Origin: Scytonema sp045865695
GTDB lineage: Bacteria > Cyanobacteriota > Cyanobacteriia > Cyanobacteriales > Nostocaceae
Assembly: GCF_045865695.1 (NCBI RefSeq)
Contig: NZ_BAACAP010000238.1
Coordinates: forward strand, 59,344-123,343
Reading direction: 5' to 3'
DNA length: 64,000 bases
The stretch's first letter is position 1. Every line of letters starts with the position of its first letter. Position numbers and translations under genes: made by a program. Below the pieces are notes generated by a model, which was given only the letters and a program-made list of their open reading frames with translations, was not told the DNA's origin and did no database searches. Positions 34,932 through 44,574 of the stretch are shown piece after piece.

Positions 34932-37250
34932 ATGTGTAAATTGGTCGTATTAAAATTCGCTGATGGTAGCTTTGAGCAAGGGTTTTCCGTTACCCTTCAG
35001 ATTGGGGACGAAGGGGAACGTCCCTCAACTGAAATTACTGGAAGATTGCCTGCGGCTATAGATATGCCGATATATTACGATCGCTGGCAAGCTAGCTATC
35101 GACACTTAGGCAGTCGCTATCGTCTCTCTGCTGACAAAGTACAAGTGACAAATGTGTCTGTGACTGAGGATTGTCAAGAAACAGCACAGAGTTTGCGATC
35201 GCGTTTTAACGACTGGCTCAGATCTGAAGAGTTTCGCCCTGTTCGAGAGAAGTGGTTGGAAAAACTGCTAGCTACGGATGAGCTACGAGTTATTTTACAA
35301 ACAGAAGATTATCAATTAAAGCGGTTGCCTTGGCATCTCTGGGATGTTATAGAGCGTTATCCAAAAGCAGAAGTAGCCATAGCATCACCCACATACGAAC
35401 GGGTAATTTCCAAGAAAACACGTAACGATAAAGTTAATATTTTAGCAATTTTAGGAAACAGTGAAGGGATTGATACTGACGCTGACCTGAATTTACTACA
35501 ACAACTAAACGACGCGAATGTCACTTTTTTAGTGGAACCTCAACGTAAAGAATTAAACGACCAGCTTTGGGGCAACAGTTGGGATATTCTTTTCTTTGCA
35601 GGTCACAGTTCCAGTTATGGTAAAGATGGTAACGGACTGATATATTTAAACACCACTGATAGCCTAACGATTGGCGAACTCAGATACGCTTTGCGAAAAG
35701 CTGTGGAAAGTGGTTTACAACTAGCAATTTTTAATTCATGTGATGGATTGGGATTAGCGCGAGATTTAGCCGATCTGCAAATTCCCCAGATGATTGTGAT
35801 GCGCGAACCCGTTCCAGATTTGGTAGCACAAGAATTTTTAAAGAATTTTTTAAAAAGTTTTGCCAGTGGTGACTTGCTCTACTTAGCAGTGCGAGAGGCA
35901 AGAGAACGGTTACAAGGTCTGGAAGATAAATTTCCGTGTGCTACGTGGTTACCTGTAATCTGTCAAAATTTAGCCGAAGCGCCTCCTTCCTGGAAACAGA
36001 TTACAGGCAGAGTCGAATTACTTCCCTTAAAACCACTTCCTTCATCGCCCTCAAGTTCACCTAAAATTACTGTAGCATTTTTTTCTTCGGTAGTCGTAAC
36101 TGCCTTAGTTTGTGGGTTGAGGTTTTTAGGATTATTACAAGGATCTGAACTTCAAGCTTTTGACCAAATGGTGGCACTACGTCCTGCGATCGTCAATGAG
36201 AAACCGGACGATCGCTTGCTGATTGTGACTATTGATGATGCTGATATTGCAGAGCAACGACGCAATGGCGAACGTTTAGATGGAAAATCTCTGTCAGATC
36301 GCTCACTGAATAAACTTTTGGAAAAACTCGAGCAATATCAACCCCGTGTCATTGGTTTGGATCTCTACCGAGATTTTAAAGCTCAAAACCCAAATTTAGT
36401 GACTCGCCTTCAGCAAACTGAAAATTTAGTTGGGGTTTGTAAGGGGAGTGATGGAGTTTCATCTATAAACGGTATTGAACCACCACCTGAAATTCCAGAA
36501 GAACGTTTGGGATTTAGCGATTTTGTTCACGATCCTGATGGAGTTGTGCGCCGACATCTCCTTGTTATGGACCCGGAGGCTATATCTTTATGTCCAGCTT
36601 CCTTTGCTTTCAGTACACAATTGGCATTTCGCTATCTATTGGCCAGTGGTATTCAACCAAAGTTTACACCAAATGGAGATTTACAACTTGGAAAAACGGT
36701 TTTTCTGGGTTTGAAACCTCGCACTGGCGGTTATCAAAATATCGATACCAATGGCGGTCAAATTTTACTGAATTATCGTTCTTCAAAGAACATCGCCGAG
36801 CAGGTGACGTTGAGACAAATTCTCTCTACTCCTATTAATCCGAATGCAGTTAAGGACAAAATTGTTTTAATTGGGGTAGCAGCTAGAGGAGATTACCCGG
36901 ATTATTGGGCAACTCCTTATGGTAGTCAGTTAGATGAGCAAATTCCGGGGGTGTTTGTACAAGCGCATATGGTGAGTCAAATTATCAGTGCGGTTTTGGA
37001 TGGGCGACAGCAGTTGCAAGTTCTATCACCATTGGTTGAAGTGGGGTGGATTTTGGGATGGTGTGTTGTCTCTGGGGTGTTTGCTTGGCGTGTTCGTTCC
37101 TTTCCTAAATTGGCGCTTTTTATTGGTGTGGTTTCTGGTTCTCTCTATATATTCTGCTTTGGAATGTTAATACAAGGATACTGGGTACCTTTTGTTCCTT
37201 CCGCTTTGGCTTTAGTTGTGACTGTTGTTGTTACGTCGGTTCAAAGGTAG
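34932..37250 (+). CDS. CHAT-CHASE2 membrane protein (caspase-like domain plus extracytoplasmic sensor)
   Basis: About 772 residues from the ATG at 34932, giving the usual KLVVLKFADGSFEQGF start. The upstream open frame to 34731 contains an AATCCAAAATC-type spacer repeat and is probably not translated. The N-terminal half has a CHAT domain with His in FFAGHSS and Cys in FNSCDGLG. After one membrane segment (VVVTALVCGLRFLGLL) comes a CHASE2 sensor domain (IVTIDDADIAEQ, VIGLDLYRDF, DFVHDPDGVVRR), then two or three membrane segments at the C-terminus. It probably senses a signal outside the membrane and activates the protease inside; this coupling is inferred. Confidence 0.88.
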   Translation: MCKLVVLKFADGSFEQGFSVTLQIGDEGERPSTEITGRLPAAIDMPIYYDRWQASYRHLGSRYRLSADKVQVTNVSVTEDCQETAQSLRSRFNDWLRSEEFRPVREKWLEKLLATDELRVILQTEDYQLKRLPWHLWDVIERYPKAEVAIASPTYERVISKKTRNDKVNILAILGNSEGIDTDADLNLLQQLNDANVTFLVEPQRKELNDQLWGNSWDILFFAGHSSSYGKDGNGLIYLNTTDSLTIGELRYALRKAVESGLQLAIFNSCDGLGLARDLADLQIPQMIVMREPVPDLVAQEFLKNFLKSFASGDLLYLAVREARERLQGLEDKFPCATWLPVICQNLAEAPPSWKQITGRVELLPLKPLPSSPSSSPKITVAFFSSVVVTALVCGLRFLGLLQGSELQAFDQMVALRPAIVNEKPDDRLLIVTIDDADIAEQRRNGERLDGKSLSDRSLNKLLEKLEQYQPRVIGLDLYRDFKAQNPNLVTRLQQTENLVGVCKGSDGVSSINGIEPPPEIPEERLGFSDFVHDPDGVVRRHLLVMDPEAISLCPASFAFSTQLAFRYLLASGIQPKFTPNGDLQLGKTVFLGLKPRTGGYQNIDTNGGQILLNYRSSKNIAEQVTLRQILSTPINPNAVKDKIVLIGVAARGDYPDYWATPYGSQLDEQIPGVFVQAHMVSQIISAVLDGRQQLQVLSPLVEVGWILGWCVVSGVFAWRVRSFPKLALFIGVVSGSLYIFCFGMLIQGYWVPFVPSALALVVTVVVTSVQR

Positions 37251-37257
37251 GGGGTTT

Positions 37258-37483
37258 ATGGTGTACACACAAGATTTACCCCACCCTAACCCTCCCCTTT
37301 CCAAGGGGAGGGAACTGGAAATTCGATTTTTCCTTGGAAAGGGAACTAGAAATCCGATTTTTCCTTGGAAAGGTAAGGGAACTGGAAATCAAATTTCCCC
37401 CCTTTCCAAGGGGGGACTAAGGGGGGTAAATTCGGCGTGAAAACCTCGATTTGTCAGCTATTACAGACTTGTGTGTACACCAT
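37258..37483. mobile_element. MITE-like element with perfect 16-bp inverted ends
   Basis: ATGGTGTACACACAAG (37258-37273) and its exact reverse complement (37468-37483) enclose 226 bp starting 8 bases after the CHAT-CHASE2 stop. The interior has CCCCACCCTAACCCTCCCC and a repeated TTTCCTTGGAAA-type palindrome in several copies, with AAGGGGGGTAA near the right end, like the core at 30522-30617. No coding capacity is seen. Confidence 0.7.
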
Positions 37484-37547
37484 CAGTATGGAGTAGAGGT
37501 TAGATTTATTAAATTTATTTGAAATTAATTAAATTGGGTAACTGGTT

Positions 37548-38375
37548 ATGTTAAGAAAATCAGGTTTGATAAAACTAATTTTGGCAGTTGCCTTCGGCTG
37601 CTCTAGTTTAGAGGTTTGCTCAACTGGGGCGATCGCCCTTGGCGCAAGCCGTACCCGGCTTATCGCGCAACCTACTCGACAGAGTGCAACAGAACGTTCT
37701 AGTCCTAGACTGCCTGGATCGAAAACAACAATTCGTCGGCAACCTCTTCGTCTGAAGTTACCTCCACTTCCTAAAGAAATATCTTCTCCTACAGGGCGTC
37801 GTTTTGGTGGAGCTAGGCGAACTGGGTGTCCAAAAGATGTAGAGTTGCAACTAGCTGCCTTGGTTCCTGCGACTGAGCCACAACCTACTGTTACAAATGT
37901 CTGGAGTTTAACGTCGGTGGAACGTCCCATTCTATGGTTCTATACTCCTTACAATAAGAGTTCTAACTATCCAGCTGATTTTGAGTTGCTCGACGAGGAG
38001 TCCAATCCAATCTACAAAACCGCAATTTCTCTTCCAGATAAAGCGGGAGTTATTGGTGTTCCTCTACCTCCACTAACAGTCAAAAAACCGTATCGCTGGT
38101 TCCTCAATGTTTATTGCGATCGTCAACAGCAAGAAACTCCCATTTTTGTTGAGGGTGTGGTGCAACGAGTCGAACTGAGTCAAGCTATCAAAGAGCAACT
38201 GCAAAAAGCAGATCCAATACAGCAAATTGCGATCTATGCCAATAATGGAATCTGGCATGAGGCTGTGACGATACTGGCGCAGTTGCGGCAAAAAAATCCT
38301 AACGATACAACGCTTGCTGAAGATTGGAAGGAATTGCTAACAAGTGTTGGTTTAACTCAGTTCAGTGACCAGTGA
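37548..38375 (+). CDS. DUF928 family protein, secreted
   Basis: 275 residues with a signal peptide (about 1-27, LILAVAFGCSSLEVCSTGAIA). The DUF928 core comprises GRRFGGARRTGCP, LTSVERPILWFYTPY, ISLPDKAGVIGVPLPPL and KPYRWFLNVYCD. The family is cyanobacterial, is predicted to be extracytoplasmic, and is found in the same clusters as CHAT and TPS genes. Its role is unknown; linked exoprotein or cell-surface functions are guesses from context. Confidence 0.88.
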   Translation: MLRKSGLIKLILAVAFGCSSLEVCSTGAIALGASRTRLIAQPTRQSATERSSPRLPGSKTTIRRQPLRLKLPPLPKEISSPTGRRFGGARRTGCPKDVELQLAALVPATEPQPTVTNVWSLTSVERPILWFYTPYNKSSNYPADFELLDEESNPIYKTAISLPDKAGVIGVPLPPLTVKKPYRWFLNVYCDRQQQETPIFVEGVVQRVELSQAIKEQLQKADPIQQIAIYANNGIWHEAVTILAQLRQKNPNDTTLAEDWKELLTSVGLTQFSDQ

Positions 38376-38433
38376 CCAAAAAAGAGTTGCTAGTGCTGAA
38401 TGGTTCATCTATATTTGATGGAGAAAACTAAAG

Positions 38434-38549
38434 CACTTCCAAATAAAGAAGTCTTCAAATATTTTTTGTGGTACGGGCGTCTCGCCCGTCAGCACTCGGA
38501 AGGTAGGCGAGAACGCCCTACATTTTAGGAGATTTATTTCTTGGAAGTC
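38434..38549. repeat. Palindromic spacer element
   Basis: An imperfect inverted pair (CTTCCAAATAAA against TTTATTTCTTGGAAG) encloses a CGGGCG-TCT-CGCCCG hairpin and a GGCGAGAACGCC hairpin. It looks like another non-coding dispersed element, between DUF928 and the SpoIID-like gene. Confidence 0.55.
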
Positions 38550-38601
38550 CCTAAAGCACTTATCGAGCGTCCTACGTACTAAAGCAAATTCTGTTGTTAG
38601 C

Positions 38602-39744
38602 ATGAAATTCCAGCTGTTCCCAGTTTTTTTATTTTCCCAGATGAAAGTACGTCATTGGTGGCTTGGTATTCTGATATGGGTAGCGATGGTTGCTCCGGCT
38701 CAAGCATCAGTGATTTTACGTGTCGCCATTGAGAGGGATGTTAATCAAGTTCAAGTCGGTAGTTCTACGGCTGCAGTTGTAAAAGATGGTAGTGGTCGTA
38801 CTTTGGGACAACTCCCTAGGTTGAGTTCTTACTATGCCCAATCTGTTCCTGGAGGAGTTGCTTTGGATAGGTGGCAATCTAGTTTATTCTGGATTGAGCC
38901 TACAGGTAAAGGGTATGTCTATATCGGAGACCGGTGGTATCGAGGTAGAACTCTGGTTGTTCCTTCACAAAAAGGGTTAACTGCGGTTAACTGGGTTGAT
39001 ATGGAGGAATATCTTTACAGCGTTCTTGGTGGGGAGATGGATTCCCGATGGCCTATAGAAGCGCTGAAAGCACAAGCGATCGCTGCTCGTACTTATGCAC
39101 TTTACGAACGGGAAAGACAGCGCAATAATCCCATTTACGATCTAGGGGATACACCGGATCGTTGGCAAATTTATAAAGGCGTGGTGAGTGAATCTCCTAC
39201 CACTTACGCGGCTGTAGATTCCACAGCTAATAAGGTACTCACTCACAGAAATAGAATCATTCTCTCGGTGTTTCACGCTTGTTCTGGCGGACATACTGAG
39301 GATGTAGAAGATGTTTGGGGAAGTCATGAGCCGTACTTGCGTGCTGTTCCTGACTTTGACCAAAATATCAGAGAATGTAATTGGGTTAAAACCTTTTCAC
39401 CTGCAGAAATTAGCGCTCAAATTCCTGATGTGGGTAATGTCAAGCAAATTGTCACCGAGAGTACTTCACGTTATGGCAGTGTAAAAGCTCTAAAAATTGT
39501 AGGCGATCGAGGTGAAAAAGTGCTCAGAGGTGAGGATGTACGTACAGCACTCAAACTCAAGAGCACTCGTTTTACTGTCAGTAATGGTAATGGTAGCTTT
39601 ACGTTAAGAGGGATTGGTTTTGGTCATGCTATAGGTATGAGCCAGTGGGGTGCATATAATCTAGCCTTACGCGGGTATAATCACTTACAAATTTTGAATT
39701 ACTATTACCGAGGTGTTGCTCTCGCACCAATTCGAGTGAAGTAG
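38602..39744 (+). CDS. SpoIID/LytB domain protein
   Basis: 380 residues with a membrane or signal segment at about 19-36. The SpoIID core is clear: EEYLYSVLGGEMDSRWPIEALKAQAIAARTYAL, then FHACSGGHTEDVEDVWG and a C-terminal GIGFGHAIGMSQWGAYNLA. In Bacillus, SpoIID is a lytic transglycosylase and LytB is an amidase enhancer. A peptidoglycan-remodelling role in the periplasm is likely here, but substrate and partner are unknown. A later ATG at 38641 (MKVRHWW) is an alternative start with a cleaner signal peptide. Confidence 0.9.
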   Translation: MKFQLFPVFLFSQMKVRHWWLGILIWVAMVAPAQASVILRVAIERDVNQVQVGSSTAAVVKDGSGRTLGQLPRLSSYYAQSVPGGVALDRWQSSLFWIEPTGKGYVYIGDRWYRGRTLVVPSQKGLTAVNWVDMEEYLYSVLGGEMDSRWPIEALKAQAIAARTYALYERERQRNNPIYDLGDTPDRWQIYKGVVSESPTTYAAVDSTANKVLTHRNRIILSVFHACSGGHTEDVEDVWGSHEPYLRAVPDFDQNIRECNWVKTFSPAEISAQIPDVGNVKQIVTESTSRYGSVKALKIVGDRGEKVLRGEDVRTALKLKSTRFTVSNGNGSFTLRGIGFGHAIGMSQWGAYNLALRGYNHLQILNYYYRGVALAPIRVK

Positions 39745-39770
39745 GGGTTAGCGATTGGCGATTGGGGAGT

Positions 39771-39838
39771 AGGTGGTGGGAGTTAAAAATTGGAAAGTTT
39801 TCCTAGTCCCCAGTCCCTAGTCCCCAGCCCCTAGTCCC
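39771..39838. repeat. AGTCCCC-type short tandem repeats
   Basis: Several units of CTAGTCCCCAGTCCC fill the space between two convergent genes and overlap the end of the minus-strand gene. It is another short tandem repeat family of filamentous cyanobacteria. Confidence 0.75.
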
Positions 39839-41057
39839 TAAATTCTTGTTCTAACAAATCGGTTTCAGTGGAGTAGGCTAGATCGTCAGTACCAATAACT
39901 TTTTCTGCGGCAAACTGACGAGCAAAAGAAATTTTTTGCTGCAATTGCGTGTCTGGATCTGCTAGTAATCTAGCGCGAGCTTGTCGAATGCGGTTGCGAT
40001 CGCTAATTTTGCTGTTACGCCATTGAATCCAAAAGTATCGGATTAAGGGTATGACAAGAAAACCCGTTCCAAAAGCTAATAGCAGCCAGTAAATTCCTTG
40101 AACAAAAGCAACCAATCCGCCTAACTGTGCTGCTACTACGCCGTCTCTTAACAAACTTCCCAATACTAACGCACCAACAAAATTTGCGACTCCCAACCCA
40201 GCACTCAACATAATTTGCCCTGATGTTGCTGCACTGAAGCGCCAAGAAAATTCTATGAGACGATCTGATAGGGACTCATAGCGCTTTTTAGCTGCACTGA
40301 CTTGCAATTCTGGAAAGTAATAGACAATTTGCCCTTCAGGGCTTACTGCGGGTTGCCCGTTAAAACGAGTCAGGACAGGCAACATATAATCTTCGTACTC
40401 TTTTGCAGAACCTTCTCCGATATCATCAAGATAAGGTGCAATCTGTTCGGCAACAATTGCACCCTGATTGTTGCGAATGACATTAGCAATTTCTTGCCAA
40501 CGGCGTTCTTCTAAATTGGCGTTGGGGTTACCATCACCAAATAGAAACGAAAATACGGCTTCAAAAAAATTGAGATTGCTTTTTTCTCGCCGTCTTTGTC
40601 GTTGGCGAGTATCGTAGTCAGGGCTAAGATACCAAAATAGGTCGGGAAAGTAAAAGAAGCTAAAGCCGCCTCCCCTGTCGTCAGTATCTCGCTCTGAGTT
40701 GGCAGCAGAGATGATAAAGATAATTGAGATGGTTATCAGAGCAATGGAAGCAATGAGGAAAATTCCAAAGGAAATCCGTATCAGGTAAAAAATGATTCCC
40801 CAAATTTTTTGCCACCATTCCTGCAATTTTAGTTGAAAGTATTTATTACGTAAAATAACTCTAAAGTTTTTCGGAAATAGGTAAACAAGATCGCCTGTCT
40901 CTGACACTTGTAGATGTCCACCAGCATCAGAAGCCAGGGCGAGTAAACCCTGACTTGCTTCCGCAACATTTAAACCAGCTTGAGTTGCCACATCACCAAC
41001 GGTGACGCGATAACCCAATTGTTCTACACTATGCATTATGGTGGGATTTGGAGCCAT
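39831..41057 (-). CDS. Conserved cyanobacterial membrane protein, unknown function
   Basis: 408 residues. The N-terminal 65 residues (RVTVGDVATQAGLNVAEASQGLLALASDAGGHLQV) look like a helix-turn-helix unit. Membrane segments follow at about 91-115, then a charged loop, and another two or three around 265-320. The pattern, a cytoplasmic HTH-like domain on a multi-span membrane protein, is known from conserved cyanobacterial and plastid proteins of unknown role; I cannot assign a function. It converges with the SpoIID-like gene. Confidence 0.75.
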   Translation of the reverse strand: MAPNPTIMHSVEQLGYRVTVGDVATQAGLNVAEASQGLLALASDAGGHLQVSETGDLVYLFPKNFRVILRNKYFQLKLQEWWQKIWGIIFYLIRISFGIFLIASIALITISIIFIISAANSERDTDDRGGGFSFFYFPDLFWYLSPDYDTRQRQRRREKSNLNFFEAVFSFLFGDGNPNANLEERRWQEIANVIRNNQGAIVAEQIAPYLDDIGEGSAKEYEDYMLPVLTRFNGQPAVSPEGQIVYYFPELQVSAAKKRYESLSDRLIEFSWRFSAATSGQIMLSAGLGVANFVGALVLGSLLRDGVVAAQLGGLVAFVQGIYWLLLAFGTGFLVIPLIRYFWIQWRNSKISDRNRIRQARARLLADPDTQLQQKISFARQFAAEKVIGTDDLAYSTETDLLEQEFRD

Positions 41058-41221
41058 CGCTCTTCCCTCGCAATGAAAAAGAATCTTCTTTCTCTAGTAT
41101 AAAGATTTCTTTTCTACGGTTAATAGAGTTAATTTTTTCGTTTTATAGCTTGGTTTCGCGTTAGAATTAGTACCCTTGGCTTTGTTTACTAACAATTATC
41201 TGCCTATACCTGTCGATTATT

Positions 41222-41704
41222 ATGGTTCAATACACTCTTGCCCAAAGCCCAGAAATTATCCTTACCGTTCCTGGAAAAGATTCAGCCAAAGCTCGTGAGA
41301 AAGCAATGGATCAGTTGATGAAACTGATGGATGACGGTAAGTTACCAACAGAACTAGAAGATGGGTTTGGTCCGCAACAACTGATTGAAGTGAAAGAAAC
41401 ACCAACTGGTGATACCACAAGTGATGAAGATGCTATTTCCCAAGCTGTCCAAGTTTTAAGCAATCTTGCAACCCTCAAGCTGAAAGTGCAGGAATCACGC
41501 ACTGAAGCACTGGAAATTCGTAAGGCGGTTGATGTCCTATTCTTGGATAAGTCCGTAACTGAAGAGGAAATCGCTCGTCTCAAGGAAGGTTTTAAAGTTC
41601 TCAAGAATTACGCTCAGGCTAATCTACGCTATCAAGAAGCAAGAACAAAAGCAGAAGAAGCCCGCCAAATTCTAGATCGGGCTTTGAAATCCCCGGAAAA
41701 ATAG
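41222..41704 (+). CDS. Conserved cyanobacterial protein, unknown function
   Basis: 160 residues, no membrane segment. The N-terminal half has a small beta/alpha pattern (VQYTLAQSPEIILTVPGKDSAKAREKAMDQLMKLMDDG). The C-terminal half (about 75-160) is mostly helical and probably coiled-coil, rich in Glu, Lys and Ala. It is divergent from the membrane protein gene at 41057, so they share a 165-base promoter region. Function unknown. Confidence 0.8.
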   Translation: MVQYTLAQSPEIILTVPGKDSAKAREKAMDQLMKLMDDGKLPTELEDGFGPQQLIEVKETPTGDTTSDEDAISQAVQVLSNLATLKLKVQESRTEALEIRKAVDVLFLDKSVTEEEIARLKEGFKVLKNYAQANLRYQEARTKAEEARQILDRALKSPEK

Positions 41705-41850
41705 CGATAGGTTTGTAGTTCCGCTCAGGCGGGACTATACTGTGAACGGCTAACAACTGTTCTTTTTCGGAATGGTTTCATAGCATTTGTAGGGGCGCAA
41801 GACTGCCGCACCCCTACAACTTTTGACATTGTTGGGAAGTTGAGCGGGAA

Positions 41851-44019
41851 TTATCGACTTTCAATTCCAATCTTTTCAGCGCTCATACTCTTGTAATATT
41901 GCTGGTAGTAAGTGTAAGAGGTTGTAGCGACATCCTTGGATTTGTTAGCTATGACTCCTAAAATAGGTGTACCAGAAACTTGGAGTTCTTCTAATGCTTG
42001 CAGGAACATACTACGTTTGAGCTTGCCCAAACCAGCAACTAGTACAAGCCCATTTGTGTTGACTGCTAGCAAGTTAGCATCGGCAAAACCTACAAGAGGC
42101 GGTGTGTCATAAATTACTAAATCGAAACTGGATTGTAGGTCATTCATCAAATCTTGCATTTTACGAGATGCAAGCAATCGAATGGAGTCGGGCGGAGTTG
42201 GACCGGCACTCAGGACAAACAGATTATCCTCCAGGGGCGATCGCTCAATCACATTATTCCAGTCTAAGTCTTGGGCGATGATATCAGTTAGCCCCTGAAT
42301 ATTCATTGACCCAACACGATTGTGTATGGTAGGGGTACGTAAATTGGCGTCCACCAACAAAACTCGATGCCCCATTGCTGCTGCTGCCAGAGCTAAGTGT
42401 ATTGCAACAGTAGTTTTTCCGTCTTCCTGTGATGCCGAACTGATAACCACTGAACGAATAGGCGTATCCGAACCAAGAAGAAGAATATTTGTGTAAAGAG
42501 AGCGAAAGACTTCAAAAAAGGAGGCACGAGCTGCTCGTTGTGCCTCACCAGCAGCCTCTTGCCAAGCCATTGCTCCAAGTTCTTTTCTTAAGGGAACTAC
42601 GCCTAATAGCGGCAATCTAGTAGCGTCTTTGAGGTCTTTAGAAGAGTAGAAGACATTACTGAGCTTATCCATTACTAAAGCTGCACCCGTACCTAATAAC
42701 AAACCTAACAGCGCCCCCAAAGCTAAGTTGCTTTTGGTACTCCCTGCGACAGCTTCAGGTTCTTTCACTTCCTGAAGTTGAGGGTCGAGTAGCTTCCATG
42801 ATGGCACCGTTCGGGCAAGTTCAATCTGCAATGCTTGTTGTTTAGTTTTAAATTGAATCAGACCATCAGTGAGAATCTTTAAGTCTCGCTGAGTGTTATC
42901 GTACTCACGAATGATACCTGCTAAATCTGTCAGATACTTATTGAAATAAGCAATTTTCTCTCTTAAGGACTCATCGCGAGCTTCCAATGTTCGAATGCGG
43001 CTTTGATAATCTTTTCTTACGCGATTCTCTTCAGCAGTTAGCATCGGAGTTAGATTTGCTTTCTGTTCCTGTAGGAACTGGATACTTGGGTTCTCATTGG
43101 TGAATTTAGCTGCGTTTTTGTTAACCTCTACTTCCACTGCTTGAAGCTGATCTAGTATCTTTTGGTAGCGAGCATTTTCACTTAGCAACGAGTTCCCTGC
43201 CCTCTCCCCTGGTTGTTGCGCTAACTCTCTTTGCAAGTCCCTATAACTAGCTTGCATTTGTTCTAGCTGTACCCGATTTTCTGTTTGCTGTTGCGTCAAA
43301 GCTGCAATCTGATTGGACACTTCCTGAGCTTTCTGTGCCGGTTCAACCAAGTTATGCCTTTGTCGAATGAATTGCAACTTTTTTTGCCCAATATCAACCC
43401 GCATTTCTAAAGGCTTGCTTTGTTTTCCAACAAACTTAATTGCTTGCTTAACTTCGTTTTGACTTTCTTCCAAACTATACCGAAGATAAGAATCTTTTAG
43501 TAATGTTAAAGTATCACGAACTAGCTCTTCATCTGAACAAGTAAATGTGACTTCTAGAATATTTTGCTTATTCGATTGTATTTGTAAAAGATCGGTGACT
43601 GTGTCGTAATCTAACTCAGGATATTTAGTTTGATACTTAATCTGAAGCTTTTTGATAACTGGTTCTAGCATCCCACGACTCGTGAGAACTTGAATCGTTG
43701 TTGCAACTGGTTGTTGTACTTGCTCGGGAGGTGCTATCCCTTCTTGTGATTCCAAGGTTTGAGGGACATTGGCTACTGCTCTGCTCTCACCAGTAACAGG
43801 CTTGGTTAAAATCTCGAACTTGCCTTCATACACGGGAGGATCTGTTTCTGCCTTTAATACCGCTGCCGTAGCAACTAAACCTGTTACACCAGCAATTAAC
43901 AATGCACGACGACGGAAGGTTTCTCCAACTTGACCCAGATTCAATCCACCTTCTTCATCATTTACCTGGGATCTCTGGGCTTGTGACAACGGATGAGGAT
44001 ATTTGTCTGACTTCAGCAT
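41851..44019 (-). CDS. Wzc-like polysaccharide co-polymerase and tyrosine autokinase
   Basis: 722 residues. The N-terminal Wzz-type domain (one membrane segment at about 39-56) continues into a long coiled-coil periplasmic region (about 200-400) and a second membrane segment (about 433-452, LALGALLGLLLGTGAALV). The C-terminal BY-kinase has Walker A SSASQEDGKTT, Walker A' VLLVDANLRTP and Walker B LVIYDTPP, and a tyrosine cluster YTYYQQYYKS for autophosphorylation. It controls chain length and export of exopolysaccharide. It heads the large minus-strand glycan region. Confidence 0.93.
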   Translation of the reverse strand: MLKSDKYPHPLSQAQRSQVNDEEGGLNLGQVGETFRRRALLIAGVTGLVATAAVLKAETDPPVYEGKFEILTKPVTGESRAVANVPQTLESQEGIAPPEQVQQPVATTIQVLTSRGMLEPVIKKLQIKYQTKYPELDYDTVTDLLQIQSNKQNILEVTFTCSDEELVRDTLTLLKDSYLRYSLEESQNEVKQAIKFVGKQSKPLEMRVDIGQKKLQFIRQRHNLVEPAQKAQEVSNQIAALTQQQTENRVQLEQMQASYRDLQRELAQQPGERAGNSLLSENARYQKILDQLQAVEVEVNKNAAKFTNENPSIQFLQEQKANLTPMLTAEENRVRKDYQSRIRTLEARDESLREKIAYFNKYLTDLAGIIREYDNTQRDLKILTDGLIQFKTKQQALQIELARTVPSWKLLDPQLQEVKEPEAVAGSTKSNLALGALLGLLLGTGAALVMDKLSNVFYSSKDLKDATRLPLLGVVPLRKELGAMAWQEAAGEAQRAARASFFEVFRSLYTNILLLGSDTPIRSVVISSASQEDGKTTVAIHLALAAAAMGHRVLLVDANLRTPTIHNRVGSMNIQGLTDIIAQDLDWNNVIERSPLEDNLFVLSAGPTPPDSIRLLASRKMQDLMNDLQSSFDLVIYDTPPLVGFADANLLAVNTNGLVLVAGLGKLKRSMFLQALEELQVSGTPILGVIANKSKDVATTSYTYYQQYYKSMSAEKIGIESR

Positions 44020-44502
44020 AGCCTTAAGTTAAGTTTTGTGACTCATAGTTTTAAGTAGTTGCACACTGCAATTTAATCTTGCACAAATAACTAAGCGTGT
44101 TTGACTGTCAAGTGCTTGCAGTCACTTAGCCAGTCTGTGGATTCATTAATCGATCGCTATAATCCTGATAACTACTTAAAAAATTGGGTATTTTCAAAAA
44201 CAAAGTAATAAATTTGCCACCCTGTCTGAAGTCTGAAAAAAACTACCGTTTATATTGGGGCAATGCACTATATATACAGTAACATTACATAAGAGAAATT
44301 TGTAAGTTCTTTTCCTTTTAGTATAAAATATAGATAGGTATTCACAACTCTTGTTTACCATTATGAACTACCCCAACCTAAACCAAACGGTACCTCATTG
44401 AAATTGGGGCTTCCGTCATCCCTACCAAAATAGTCGGTTGGGGAATCGTAGTCAATGATTAATTATTTATTGTAAACTAAACTTAATTATTCTACACTCT
44501 AA
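44020..44502. other. Upstream region of the autokinase gene
   Basis: AT-rich and without a gene. A CCCCAACC (about 44371) / GGTTGGGG (about 44436) inverted pair encloses 60 bases containing GGTACCTCATTG; this may be the end of a lost insertion element, but nothing firm can be said. Confidence 0.4.
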
Positions 44503-44574
44503 CTGGGGCGCTAGGATTCGAACCTAGGGATGGCGGGACCAAAACCCGCTGCCTTACCACTTGGCTACGCCCCA
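44503..44574 (-). tRNA. trnQ: tRNA-Gln (anticodon UUG)
   Basis: On the minus strand the 72-base sequence folds as a tRNA. A seven-pair acceptor stem (TGGGGCG with CGCCCCA) is followed by a D-arm with AGCCAAGTGGTAAGGC. The anticodon stem GCGGG/CCCGC holds the loop TTTTGGT with anticodon TTG. The T-arm is CCTAGGTTCGAATCCTAG. The discriminator base is G and CCA is not encoded. Confidence 0.95.

Noticed and set aside
37529..37930. 133-codon minus-strand frame opposite DUF928
   Set aside because: Shadow of a gene with a recognised family and signal peptide on the other strand.
44370..44445. End of an IS200/IS605-type element upstream of the autokinase gene
   Set aside because: Only a short CCCCAACC/GGTTGGGG inverted pair is visible; no transposase or TnpB remnant could be recognised.
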